Assembly: GCA_013415865.1 (NCBI GenBank)
Contig: CP058896.1
Span: 124,001 to 188,000 of the forward strand
Source: Methanomassiliicoccales archaeon
Lineage (GTDB): Archaea > Thermoplasmatota > Thermoplasmata > Methanomassiliicoccales > UBA472
Direction of reading: 5' to 3'
Length of the DNA stretch: 64,000 nucleotides
In this document: positions 44,557 through 53,211 of the stretch, piece by piece
Layout of the letters: every line of letters begins with the position of its first letter
Numbering within the stretch: position 1 is the stretch's first letter
Notes under the pieces: generated by a model
The model's input: the letters and a program-made list of their open reading frames with translations, nothing else
Told to the model about the DNA's origin: nothing
The model's database searches: none
Translations under genes and position numbers: made by a program

Positions 44557-45876
44557 ATGAACATAAAATTCAATCAGATAAAAATCGGTCTTGACATTGA
44601 CGAGATCCCTAAAAAATGGTATAACATCGCCGCTGATTCGCCAGAACCGATACCTCCCATATTGAACCCAAAAACAAAGGAGCCAGCTCCTCCAGAGGCG
44701 TTAGAGGCAATATTTCCAAAAGGCATTATCAGACAGGAGATGTCGACCGACCGTTATATCGACATCCCTGAAGAGATAAGGGAATCTTACGTGTTGCTCG
44801 GCAGACCTTCCCCTCTCCAAAGGGCGATACGGCTCGAAAAGGCCCTCAAAACTCCCGCGAGGATATACTTTAAAAGGGAAGACCTGTCCCCCTGTGGAAG
44901 TCACAAACCCAACACGGCGCTCCCCCAGGCTTATTATAATCTTAAGGAAGGGGTCGAAAACCTCACGACTGAAACAGGAGCGGGGCAGTGGGGAACCTCC
45001 CTTGCCTTGGCATGCTCCTTCTTTGACATGAAATGCACGGTATTCATGGTCAGGGTCAGCTATGACCAGAAACCTTACCGACGTTACATCATGGAGACCT
45101 ACGGGGCCAAGGTGCATGCTTCTCCAAGCCTAGAGACAGAATACGGAAGATCTTTGCTCAAAGAGAATAAGGACCACCCAGGGTCACTGGGGGTAGCGAT
45201 CTCCGAGGCCATAGAGCTCTGCGTGAGATCAAAGAACACGAAATACGCCTTAGGATCCGTGGCGAATCACGTCATGTTGCACCAGACCGTCATAGGTCAA
45301 GAGGTCAGATCACAACTTGAGAAAGTGGATGAAAAGCCAGACTATATGATCGGATGCGTTGGGGGAGGAAGCAACTTCGCTGGGTTCACATTCCCTATGA
45401 TAGGCGACAAAATACGTGGAAAATGCGATGCCGAGTTCATCGCTGTCGAGCCGAAGTCGGTCCCCTCCATAACTAAGGGAGAGTACAGGTATGACTATGG
45501 CGACACTGCTGGTATGACCCCGTTGTTCAAGATGTACACGCTAGGGCATGACTTCATCCCTTCACCGATCCATGCTGGCGGACTAAGATATCATGGTATG
45601 GCACCTACCGTGAGCCTGATGGCCAAACTCGGTCTGGTCAAAGGAATGGCATACGATCAGCTGGAGGTCTACGATGCTGCCATGCAGTTCGCAAGGGCGG
45701 AAGGAATCATCCCAGCGCCGGAAAGTAGCCATGCTATAAAGGCGGCCATTGACCTGGCGGTAGAGGCAAAGAGGAAGAACGAAGAGAAGGTCATCGTGTT
45801 CAACCTGTCAGGACATGGCTTGTTGGATATGTCCGGATATGCGAAATACATCTCTGGAACAATGAATGGCAATTGA
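44557..45876 (+). CDS. trpB: Tryptophan synthase beta subunit, TrpB2 type
   Basis: The 439-residue PLP enzyme makes tryptophan from indole and serine. The PLP-lysine motif is [15 protein letters not shown], followed by [12 protein letters not shown] and the phosphate-binding [12 protein letters not shown]. The long N-terminal part (about 60 extra residues with [15 protein letters not shown]) and the sequence [27 protein letters not shown] are typical of TrpB2, which often lacks a TrpA partner. No trpA is beside it. The C-terminal [10 protein letters not shown] is the usual active-site end. Confidence 0.95.
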   Translation: MNIKFNQIKIGLDIDEIPKKWYNIAADSPEPIPPILNPKTKEPAPPEALEAIFPKGIIRQEMSTDRYIDIPEEIRESYVLLGRPSPLQRAIRLEKALKTPARIYFKREDLSPCGSHKPNTALPQAYYNLKEGVENLTTETGAGQWGTSLALACSFFDMKCTVFMVRVSYDQKPYRRYIMETYGAKVHASPSLETEYGRSLLKENKDHPGSLGVAISEAIELCVRSKNTKYALGSVANHVMLHQTVIGQEVRSQLEKVDEKPDYMIGCVGGGSNFAGFTFPMIGDKIRGKCDAEFIAVEPKSVPSITKGEYRYDYGDTAGMTPLFKMYTLGHDFIPSPIHAGGLRYHGMAPTVSLMAKLGLVKGMAYDQLEVYDAAMQFARAEGIIPAPESSHAIKAAIDLAVEAKRKNEEKVIVFNLSGHGLLDMSGYAKYISGTMNGN

Positions 45877-45962
45877 GAACGCTTGGTCCCTTACCTAAAC
45901 GCTTTATTTATCTTTTAATAACCCTCAAATATTCTATTTGTTTCGATAGCTGTGGTGAGGAA

Positions 45963-46874
45963 TTGAAGGCCATCATCGTTCATGGAGGTGCTTGGAACAT
46001 TCCTGAGGAACTGCATGAGGCTCATATCAAGGGGTGTGCAAAGGCCGTCGATATCGGATATGACCTACTTAGGTCAGGGAGTGGTTCGTTAGAGGCGGTT
46101 TATGCCGCGGTCGAGTTCATGGAATCTGACTGCACTTTCGATGCTGGGTGTGGTTCATTCCTCAATGCTGCGGGGGAAGTGGAGATGGATGCGATAATCA
46201 TGAACGGTAGGACGCTCGAACTAGGAAGCGTCGCTGCCATAAAGAACGTCAGGCATCCGATCTCTGTGGCGCGGATGGTCATGGAAAGAACAAAACATTG
46301 TATGCTGGTCGGTGAAGGGGCAACAAAATTTGCAAACAGCGTGGGGATAGAGCTTATTCCGACCGAAGAGCTGGTCTCGCCTAGAGAGCTGGAAAGATGG
46401 AAGATGATACGCTCGACAGGCTCATATGAACAAAAGGACTCGTTCACCTCGTTCAAAGAAGGACCTATGGGCACGGTCGGTGCGGTCGCGATCGATGATG
46501 AGGGGGACATATGTGTTGCAACATCGACGGGGGGGACGCCCAACAAGATGGTCGGTCGGGTCGGCGATTCCCCGTTGGTAGGATGTGGTACCTATGCTGA
46601 CAACCATTCAGCAGGTGTCTCGGCCACCGGCTTTGGTGAGGCCCTGATGAAGATTTGTATCGCCAGAAGGATATGCTGTAATGTTGAGAAAGGTATGGAT
46701 GCGCCAACAGCCGCCTATGAAGCAATAAGGTATTTGGCGGATAGGGTCGATGGGCATGGGGGGGTCGTGGTCATTGATAAAAAAGGGAATATTGGATATC
46801 ATTTCAATACACCAAGGATGGCGATAGCGTATGTTGATAAGGACGGAAAAAGAACGTCAACGGTCTTAAAGTGA
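45963..46874 (+). CDS. Isoaspartyl peptidase/L-asparaginase (Ntn-hydrolase)
   Basis: The protein cleaves itself at a Thr and hydrolyses isoaspartyl peptides or asparagine. It shows KAIIVHGGAWNIPEELHE at the start, DAGCGSFLNAAGEVEMDA, the nucleophile region GPMGTVGAVAIDDEGDICVATSTGG (Thr of GTVGAV) and GVSATGFGEALMK. I use TTG at 45963, four bases after GGTGAGG; the frame is open from 45873 (overlapping trpB), but those 30 residues are hydrophobic and not part of the fold. It thus has about 303 residues, normal for the family. Confidence 0.9.
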   Translation: MKAIIVHGGAWNIPEELHEAHIKGCAKAVDIGYDLLRSGSGSLEAVYAAVEFMESDCTFDAGCGSFLNAAGEVEMDAIIMNGRTLELGSVAAIKNVRHPISVARMVMERTKHCMLVGEGATKFANSVGIELIPTEELVSPRELERWKMIRSTGSYEQKDSFTSFKEGPMGTVGAVAIDDEGDICVATSTGGTPNKMVGRVGDSPLVGCGTYADNHSAGVSATGFGEALMKICIARRICCNVEKGMDAPTAAYEAIRYLADRVDGHGGVVVIDKKGNIGYHFNTPRMAIAYVDKDGKRTSTVLK

Positions 46875-47461
46875 ATCATATTATATTTCATACCCTATTA
46901 TTGAATAATTTGTATAGTTGGGAAGTGAGAAGAACGACGGCAGATGCTTTTTCATTCACCCCGTCCAGGATAGCAAATGTGACCCTACCATTGGCAAAGG
47001 GGAACGTGACCTTGGACTATGGAATGACATATATCATTCCGAATGAGAGCATGGAGATGTCGTTGGAGATAATATCAAAGCTCACGCTCATGACAGATGA
47101 CATTATATGCCTCTCAAGGATGCATCCATCACACATCGCTGAAAGATGGCCTTCGGCAAAGATAAGATCCTATTGGCTGACTCAAAGGGCGGGGGAAGGG
47201 AATGTTTCACCGGACCAGCCATCAGCTGTAAAAGGCGTCCTCGAATCATTCATGAGGAAAAAAGGTGGCGCGGTCGCAATATTGGACGGCTTCGAGCATC
47301 TCTCTGTATATAACAATTTTCACATTCTTAACGTCATGTTCGAGGAGCTTAACGATGTCGTCATGGAGACGCGGTCAATCCTTTTGGTACCTCTAGATCC
47401 AAGGTCTCTTGATGAGATGTCACTTGCGAGGCTCCGGAGATTTGCCGAGATCGTTCTTTGA
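46871..47461 (+). CDS. DUF835 protein
   Basis: The protein of up to 196 residues has DUF835 elements in its second half: DIICLSRMHPSHIAERW, SYWLTQRAGEGNVSP, VAILDGFEHLSVYNNF and ILLVPLDPRSLDEMSL. The N-terminal 60-70 residues are unlike the family. The GTG at 46871 overlaps the asparaginase stop, but a TATA-like run just after it means a start at TTG 46910 or GTG 46925 is also plausible. A second DUF835 gene faces it tail to tail. Confidence 0.75.
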   Translation: MNHIIFHTLLLNNLYSWEVRRTTADAFSFTPSRIANVTLPLAKGNVTLDYGMTYIIPNESMEMSLEIISKLTLMTDDIICLSRMHPSHIAERWPSAKIRSYWLTQRAGEGNVSPDQPSAVKGVLESFMRKKGGAVAILDGFEHLSVYNNFHILNVMFEELNDVVMETRSILLVPLDPRSLDEMSLARLRRFAEIVL

Positions 47462-47955
47462 TCAGAACCTCCGCTTCAACTTTAGGGAAAAAGCTCCAGA
47501 TCTTCTCGAGATCATTCTGTTCGAAGGCCAGTGGGTCCATGCTGACATATAGCTCCCCCCCCGTTGAGCTTCAGTTCTCTGCCCATCTCTTCCAATCCGA
47601 CCAAGACCCTCTTGATATCATTCCACAGTAGGAGATATTCCAGCCCATCCAGGAATACCATCGTCCTTTTACCTTTGCTTTCCTTCTTTATGCACTTGAC
47701 CAAGTGCGATACGCTTTTTGGGGATATGACATCTTTTCCTTTGTTGCCGGTCAACCAGAAGAATTTTGGCCCCGACAGATTAAATTTTTCCGAGACGTAC
47801 TCCGGATGAAGTCTAGATATGCATATGCTGTATGATCCGTCTGAGATCAGGTCCCCGAACGCTTTGAATCCTAGTCTCGGATATCCCTCGACTATCATCA
47901 CAACGTTCTTTTCACATCCATTAATTATCATTTGAGACACCTTTCCCATGTACAC
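47361..47955 (-). pseudogene. DUF835 gene with a frameshift at a poly-G run
   Basis: The open frame from 47955 encodes DUF835 elements YSICISRLHPEYVSEKF, FFWLTGNKGKDVISP and MVFLDGLEYLLLWNDI. It then reaches a run of eight G (plus strand C8 at 47555-47562 or so) and continues with 15 unrelated residues to a stop at 47512. Removing one G restores a DUF835-like end: ELYVSMDPLAFEQNDLEKIW and on to EAEVLIK, with a stop near 47361 that overlaps the convergent DUF835 gene by about 100 bases. The break could be a true mutation, slippage-based switching or a sequencing error in the homopolymer. The gene starts near an AT-rich divergent promoter shared with the STAND gene. Confidence 0.7.
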
Positions 47956-48055
47956 CCTTTCGTGTTATCCATATTTAAATTGGAACTGAGCATGCTCTTT
48001 TTTTCATATAGTCTACTTTTTACAAAGGACCTCAGGAGCACGATAATTGTTTTAG

Positions 48056-50752
48056 ATGGTGGCGATATTTGTGTCTGTGAACCGAGGGTCGAGAAAGTCG
48101 TTGCTCACGGCCCGTGAGAGGGTGTTGGTCCACCTGCTGCCTATGCAAAAGTTCGCCCAAGATGCCAATGTGCCCCGTTCTGTGACGCAGGACGGGATCG
48201 CAGAAGCGGTCGATGTTGGACGGAACAATGTAGCGAAGATACTTCAGGAGCTTGAAGATGAAAAATTGATCGAGGTCTCGACCAGACATGTTAAAGGTCT
48301 GCCAAGTGTAAGAAAGGTTTATTTCCTTACGCACGACGGGTTCGAAACGGCAAAATCTCTGAAAAATGAGATGGAGTCGCTGAAGATAAAGGTCATCGAT
48401 CTTAAAGGAGAGGTGCATGAAGATGAGGTTGGAAAATTAGCCTCTTACATTCCTGGAAACTATTCTTTCCTTGAACTTGCGAAAGGGATCGAAAGAGGAG
48501 TTTTTGACTGTAGGTATTTTCACGAGTCAAAGGTGAAAGAGGAGCGCAGGTTCGTCGATTTCACCGATAAAAAACCAGCCGTCCATACCTTTTTTGGCAG
48601 GGAGAAGGAGATGAAGGTCTTGATGGACCTTATTACCTCAGATTCGCCGAAAGCGGCCGTCATCTTCGGGATCCCAGGGATTGGTAAAACGACCCTTATA
48701 GCTAAATTCGCGCAGGAGGTCCGTGACCGCACCAATGTGTTCTGGCTAAAGGTCCATGAATGGGTCAACGTCAAAGGTCTCCTAAGACCTCTCGCAGAAT
48801 TTCTTTCTCAATCTGGAAAAAAGAATTTGGAGTGGTATCTCGGGCAGACAGAGTCTCCTAATGTAGGAGAGGTGCTTCAGATACTGACCAACGATCTTCG
48901 GAACGTCCCGACCTTGCTGATTTTCGATGACGTTCAAAAAGGGGAAGAGGCGGTAAAGGACCTCGTGAGGGCGATCATGGAAGTACTGGAAGATATGCAA
49001 TCGGTGAGATTGGTGTGTGCCACTAGAGATCTACCTCTGTTCTATTCCCGTTCGCTTGTTGTGCAAAACAAAGTGAGAGAGATTCAGCTGGAGGGTCTTG
49101 ACAAGGAAAGCTGTGTTAAGATGCTCAAGGCGAGATCGATCCCTGATGATCAGATGCAACAGTTGATCAAAATCACGGAGGGACATCCTCTATTTCTCGA
49201 GCTGATAGAGGATGTAAAGAGCGCCTTGGGGAAGAACATCCGGATGTTCATCGACCAGGAGGTGATTTCGAAACTTGATGTTGCAGAAAAAAGGATAATG
49301 AACGTTGCTGCAGTGTTCAGATATCCAGTCATCATCGACGCTTTCTTCATTACGGAAGAAGAGATGAGGAAAGATCTTCACGGTGAAGACATCGGGTTAG
49401 AGGATATAGACTACACCATCTCCTATGAGACCGTGGACTCACTTCTTGCAAAATCGATCCTGCATGAATCTATAGGCCGTACCATAGGGATGCATGACCT
49501 TCTTAGAGAATTCACATATTCACGATTGACCCCTAGACAAAAAACCATGTATCATCGCGCCGCCTCAAAATTCTACATTCAGGACAGTTCCCTTTCATCC
49601 CAAGTTGAAGCACTTTACCACTGTATCATGGGAAAAGAGCTGTCGAAGGCCGTTGAGATCGCGGCAGGTAGAGGTGCCGAGATCGTGAGGCGCGGATATT
49701 CGAACCAATTCGCGCCATTGCTCGAGAAATTGTTGGAGGAACCAAGCATCAAGGAGAGGGAAGAGCTTCTACTCTTACATGCTGATGTGATGGACCTCCG
49801 TGGAGAGTATGAAAAGGCTGTCATGGAGTATTGTGAGGCTATCAAGTTGATACCACCAGAATCTGAAAAGAGATTATTGGCGGATATCCATCGGAAGATC
49901 GGTGCAATTGAACTTAAAAGGTCCAGATATGACCGGTCCATGGAATCTCTTACTCTCGCGTTGACCATGGCTACCGAATCGGGGGACCCGCTGACCTTGG
50001 CAGAGGTACATTATGACCTAGGGGGGGTATACGAGAGGCGAGGTCTTTATGAGCTGGCAATGGAAAATTTCCGGTCTGCGGAGAAATTTGCTGAAAAGGC
50101 TGGTAACCGAACAGCGTTAGGAAGAGCCTTGTATGGCCATGGGAGAGTGAGAGCGGGCCTGTCCGATTTTGAAAGAGCTGTAGACCTTAAAAAGTCAAGC
50201 CTGTCGGCTTTGGAAAGGGCCGGTGACATTAATATGATGGCCAAAGCCTGCATCGGTCTAGCAAACGACCTAAGACAGATCGGTCGGACAGATGAGGCAC
50301 TAAGATATCTTGAAAAAGCGGTGGACCTGGCCAATTCGATTGGGGATGTCAGTACCTTAGCTTATGCCCTTTCCAATATGGCAGCAGAATATCTTGAGAG
50401 AAAGGACCTTGTCAAGGCCGAGGCCCTGATCCATAGGTCGGCAGAGATATTCGAGAAGATCGACGATAAGATGATGCTGGCAAGCACCCATATGTTCAAA
50501 GGTTTCCTTTTGAAGCTTAGAGGTGACTGGGAATGGTCCAAGGAAGAATTCATTCAATCTATCCAGATCACCAAGGGCCTTGATGTTCCCTCAAGGACCT
50601 GCCATTGGATATTCGAAATATCAAAGGTTTATGCTGAGATGGGAGAGTCCAGTGAGGCGAAAAGATTGTTCATGGAAGCCAAAAAGGTTGCAGAAAAGAT
50701 TGGCAACTCCAAGTTGATGTCCATGGTGGATGAGGAGATGGCCAAACTATGA
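48056..50752 (+). CDS. Winged-helix STAND ATPase with TPR repeats
   Basis: The 898-residue protein has an N-terminal winged helix (about 15-105; QDGIAEAVDVGRNNVAKILQELEDEKLIEV), a linker, and a STAND-type NTPase: FFGREKEMKVLMDLI, Walker A FGIPGIGKTTLIAKFA near 201-215, Walker B TLLIFDDVQ, and sensor VCATRDLPLFYSRS. A helical NB-ARC-like region with a GMHDLLREF motif is next. From about 560 to the end come tandem TPR repeats (AEVHYDLGGVYERRGLYELAMENFRSAEKFAEKAGN and similar). This is the layout of ATP-switched, ligand-sensing transcription regulators of the MalT/AfsR kind; STAND proteins also act in antiviral defence. The trigger is unknown. It stands next to two DUF835 genes and a repeat protein. 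Confidence 0.9.
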   Translation: MVAIFVSVNRGSRKSLLTARERVLVHLLPMQKFAQDANVPRSVTQDGIAEAVDVGRNNVAKILQELEDEKLIEVSTRHVKGLPSVRKVYFLTHDGFETAKSLKNEMESLKIKVIDLKGEVHEDEVGKLASYIPGNYSFLELAKGIERGVFDCRYFHESKVKEERRFVDFTDKKPAVHTFFGREKEMKVLMDLITSDSPKAAVIFGIPGIGKTTLIAKFAQEVRDRTNVFWLKVHEWVNVKGLLRPLAEFLSQSGKKNLEWYLGQTESPNVGEVLQILTNDLRNVPTLLIFDDVQKGEEAVKDLVRAIMEVLEDMQSVRLVCATRDLPLFYSRSLVVQNKVREIQLEGLDKESCVKMLKARSIPDDQMQQLIKITEGHPLFLELIEDVKSALGKNIRMFIDQEVISKLDVAEKRIMNVAAVFRYPVIIDAFFITEEEMRKDLHGEDIGLEDIDYTISYETVDSLLAKSILHESIGRTIGMHDLLREFTYSRLTPRQKTMYHRAASKFYIQDSSLSSQVEALYHCIMGKELSKAVEIAAGRGAEIVRRGYSNQFAPLLEKLLEEPSIKEREELLLLHADVMDLRGEYEKAVMEYCEAIKLIPPESEKRLLADIHRKIGAIELKRSRYDRSMESLTLALTMATESGDPLTLAEVHYDLGGVYERRGLYELAMENFRSAEKFAEKAGNRTALGRALYGHGRVRAGLSDFERAVDLKKSSLSALERAGDINMMAKACIGLANDLRQIGRTDEALRYLEKAVDLANSIGDVSTLAYALSNMAAEYLERKDLVKAEALIHRSAEIFEKIDDKMMLASTHMFKGFLLKLRGDWEWSKEEFIQSIQITKGLDVPSRTCHWIFEISKVYAEMGESSEAKRLFMEAKKVAEKIGNSKLMSMVDEEMAKL

Positions 50753-50799
50753 AAAGAAATGAATTGATAAAGGGTTTCAAAGGGAGGGAACCCTTTAGC

Positions 50800-51134
50800 T
50801 CAGAAGGCCAAGATGTGCGGGTCTGTGCCCGGGATGATGTGCGGGTCTGTGCCCGGGATGATGTGCGGGTCTGTGCCCGGGATGATGTGCGGGTCTGTGC
50901 CCGGGATGATGTGCGGGTCTGTGCCCGGATGATGTGCGGGTCTGTGCCCGGGATGATGTGCGGGTCTGTGCCCGGGATGATGTGCGGGTCTGTGCCCGGG
51001 ATGATGTTGAAGTCAGAATCTGTTGAGAGAGAGAACCCAACTGCCGGGAGAGCCGCTCCCACGATCGCAAACATGCCTATTAAAATGGCAACCGAGCCGA
51101 GTACGGCCAGCAACATTTTTGGGAACTTCATCAT
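50800..51134 (-). pseudogene. Signal-anchored protein with eight IIPGTDPH repeats, frameshifted
   Basis: From the ATG at 51134 (after AAAGGTG) the protein begins MMKFPKMLLAVLGSVAILIG, a signal or anchor helix, then FSLSTDSDFN. Three copies of an 8-residue repeat, IIPGTDPH, follow before a one-base deletion near 50927 shifts the frame. With one C restored the remaining five copies read in frame and end in ILAF and a stop at 50800, 47 bases past the convergent STAND gene. Without repair the frame runs into that gene with no sensible protein. The repeat rich in Asp, His, Pro and Gly could bind metal or a partner outside the cell; this is a guess. Confidence 0.65.
50812..51006. repeat. Tandem 24-bp repeat, eight copies
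   Basis: The plus strand repeats gatgatgtgcgggtctgtgcccgg, 24 bases, with copies of tctgtgccc at 50822, 50846, 50870, 50894, 50918, 50941, 50965 and 50989. Seven spacings are 24 except one of 23 between the fifth and sixth copies, where a G is missing. The copies are otherwise nearly identical, so recent expansion or slippage is likely. Since 24 is a multiple of 3, all reading frames stay open across it, which explains the false open frames on both strands. Confidence 0.9.
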
Positions 51135-51340
51135 ATTCACCTTTCATGAATTTTTATGAAAGGTGTGTGGCTTTGTGAGTATTAAAATAGTATTTGAGCA
51201 TGCTACAAAAAAGATTATATACTAAACATTTTAAAATATGTTATATATTATATTATTAATGATTTATATATCTGTGAGAAATGAGTCCAAATTGCTAAAA
51301 AGATTGAAATAATAGACCTCTTCCTTTATTCCATCATTGC

Positions 51341-52030
51341 ATGGATATTTCTGATCATGATGTAAAGGGGATCGTTTTCGATTTTGATGGCACACTGGTA
51401 GAAAGCACCATAGATTATGCAGCGATGAGGGATTCTATACTTCGGGTAATCTCAGATTACGGTGTGCCCCAGAGCCTAGTATCCCGAAACAAATCGTCAG
51501 CGGATAACATCATTGTTGCATTGAACTATTTATCGAAATTATTGAGCCATGACGAACTCATTGAATTTGAGCATGATATAGATCGAGAATCTATCAAAAT
51601 AGAACTCAGTGAAGTAGAGAAGACCAGACCTGTCAAGGGAGCTTGTGAGGCAATAGATATGCTCCGTGATAGAGGCATCAGAACAGGCATATTAACCCGA
51701 GGTTCAAGGGAGTATGTTGAAAAGGGACTTAATATTGCAGGATTTAAATTCGATAAGCGGTCGATAGTTTGCAGAAATGACCATAGATTGAATGAGGCAA
51801 AGCCAAACCCTCTCTCCATGATTCGAGCGGCGAATGCAATAAAGACCCCCATCGATAAATGCGCATATGTCGGAGACCATATTATGGACCTTAGATGCGC
51901 GAAAGGTGCCGGTGTCATTTTTATCGGTGTTCTTTCGGGCTATAACGACCTCGAGAGATGGAAAGGTTCTATGGTTGATGCATTGCTGAACAGCGTCGCT
52001 GAACTTCCGGCCGCATTGAAAAGACCGTAG
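51341..52030 (+). CDS. HAD-superfamily phosphatase
   Basis: The 229-residue protein has the HAD motifs: KGIVFDFDGTLVESTID (nucleophile and acid Asp), TGILTRGSREYVEKGL (Ser/Thr), and KCAYVGDHIMDLRCAKGAGV (the final acidic pair, with the Lys in KPNPLSM before it). The helical cap after motif 1 suggests a phosphoglycolate-phosphatase-like C1 enzyme. The substrate is unknown. An AT-rich promoter region precedes it; RidA follows after 45 bases. Confidence 0.88.
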   Translation: MDISDHDVKGIVFDFDGTLVESTIDYAAMRDSILRVISDYGVPQSLVSRNKSSADNIIVALNYLSKLLSHDELIEFEHDIDRESIKIELSEVEKTRPVKGACEAIDMLRDRGIRTGILTRGSREYVEKGLNIAGFKFDKRSIVCRNDHRLNEAKPNPLSMIRAANAIKTPIDKCAYVGDHIMDLRCAKGAGVIFIGVLSGYNDLERWKGSMVDALLNSVAELPAALKRP

Positions 52031-52075
52031 AAAAAAGAAAAAAAATTATTGGAAAGTTGTTGGATTGGGGATAAT

Positions 52076-52456
52076 ATGAGAACAGTCCTTTCAACCAACG
52101 CTCCTAAGCCTGTTGGTCCATATGCCCAAGCTGTTATATCACATAATATGGTCTATTGTTCTGGACAGCTCGGGATCGACCCAATAACAGGGAAACTTGT
52201 CACAGGAGGGATCGAGAAAGAGGCGGAAATGGTCTTGAATAACCTAAAAAACGTTCTGGAAGCTGCAGGCTCATCATTGAACTCTGTCGTTAAATGTACG
52301 ATATATCTCACCGACATGACAAAGTTCTCTTTTGTTAACGAGGTCTATGGCAGGTTTTTCGAGAATAATCTCCCGGCAAGGACCACGGTGGGGGTATCTT
52401 GTCTCCCATTCGATGCAAAAGTAGAGATCGATGCTATAGCTGAGATCAGGTCTTGA
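52076..52456 (+). CDS. ridA: RidA family enamine/imine deaminase
   Basis: RidA hydrolyses reactive enamines released by PLP enzymes such as threonine dehydratase. The 126-residue protein has the family landmarks TNAPKPVGPYAQAV, YCSGQLGIDPITGKLV, GGIEKEAEMVLNNLKNVLEAAGSSLNSVVK and PARTTVGVSCLPFDAKVEIDAIA, where the Arg and Glu bind the substrate carboxylate. I use the ATG at 52076, which fits family starts; the frame is open from 52049 but adds only nine unrelated residues. Confidence 0.93.
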   Translation: MRTVLSTNAPKPVGPYAQAVISHNMVYCSGQLGIDPITGKLVTGGIEKEAEMVLNNLKNVLEAAGSSLNSVVKCTIYLTDMTKFSFVNEVYGRFFENNLPARTTVGVSCLPFDAKVEIDAIAEIRS

Positions 52457-52592
52457 GCCTTACCGCATCGATTTTCATATCCTCATATTTTGTTTCAAGT
52501 TCTTTTTAACGCACAGGGCAACAGGCACAATGATCTTTATCGCCTAATCTGACCTCATAAGGAGGTCTGTGTATCTCAATCGTACAATAGCC

Positions 52593-53060
52593 TCAATGGA
52601 CCGTCATTGATGTCACGTCATTGATAATCGCTCTTGATTCTTCCTTGTCCACGCTAATGATGTTAGATATATCGTACTCTGTTATCTCAGGTACATCTGC
52701 AAGGTTCCTGATAAATTCGTTCATCGCACTCTGATTTGGGAATGTGCATATGATATGAAGCCTTCCATTGCTCATCACAAAGACCTGTCTGGCATATTGG
52801 ATCTTTTGAAATCGCTCCGAGACCTTCTTGACATCTGATGGTCTCATCCTTACATTGAGCATCACGCTAAAACCACCGAGCTTCTCTGGATCCAAACGGG
52901 CCGTGTATCCTTTTATGATACCTAGGTTCTCCATTGCTCCGATCTTGCTGCTAACAGTTGGAACGCTGACCTTCACCTTCTCTGCTATCTGCCTGAATGA
53001 GAGCCTTCCATTCTCCATTAGCACCTGCAAGATGTTGATGTCTGTGTTATCTAGGTTCAT
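52593..53060 (-). CDS. Lrp/AsnC-family transcriptional regulator
   Basis: The protein has an AsnC-type winged HTH (MNLDNTDINILQVLMENGRLSFRQIAEKVKVSVPTVSSKIGAMENLGIIKGYTARLDPEKLGGF) and a RAM-like effector domain (VMLNVRMRPSDVKKVSE; YARQVFVMSNGRLHII). I start it at the ATG at 53060: a TATA box TTTATAAACA sits 25 bases upstream (53081-53090), so the transcript is probably leaderless from that ATG; the longer open frame to 53141 would cross the promoter. It is divergent from the copper ATPase, hinting at local regulation, but it lacks the TRASH metal-sensing domain of the archaeal CopR/CopT regulators. Confidence 0.88.
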   Translation of the reverse strand: MNLDNTDINILQVLMENGRLSFRQIAEKVKVSVPTVSSKIGAMENLGIIKGYTARLDPEKLGGFSVMLNVRMRPSDVKKVSERFQKIQYARQVFVMSNGRLHIICTFPNQSAMNEFIRNLADVPEITEYDISNIISVDKEESRAIINDVTSMTVH

Positions 53061-53211
53061 GAATTTCGAAAATCTTAATCTGTTTATAAAGATAATCCCC
53101 GAACAAAATATACGATTGAAAGAATTATGGTTGGTTTCCATTTAGGAAATATGATATTTTACAAATGTAAACCATCAAATAAATGAACATAGGGCTACGA
53201 TAACATACCTC

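Noticed and set aside
50749-51159. Plus-strand open frame of 136 codons overlapping the STAND gene stop, reading DDVRVCAR repeats
   Set aside because: A 24-bp repeat keeps every frame open. The minus strand has a signal-type N-terminus, a ribosome binding site and a clean stop, while the plus frame changes repeat reading at the missing base and has no recognisable domain.
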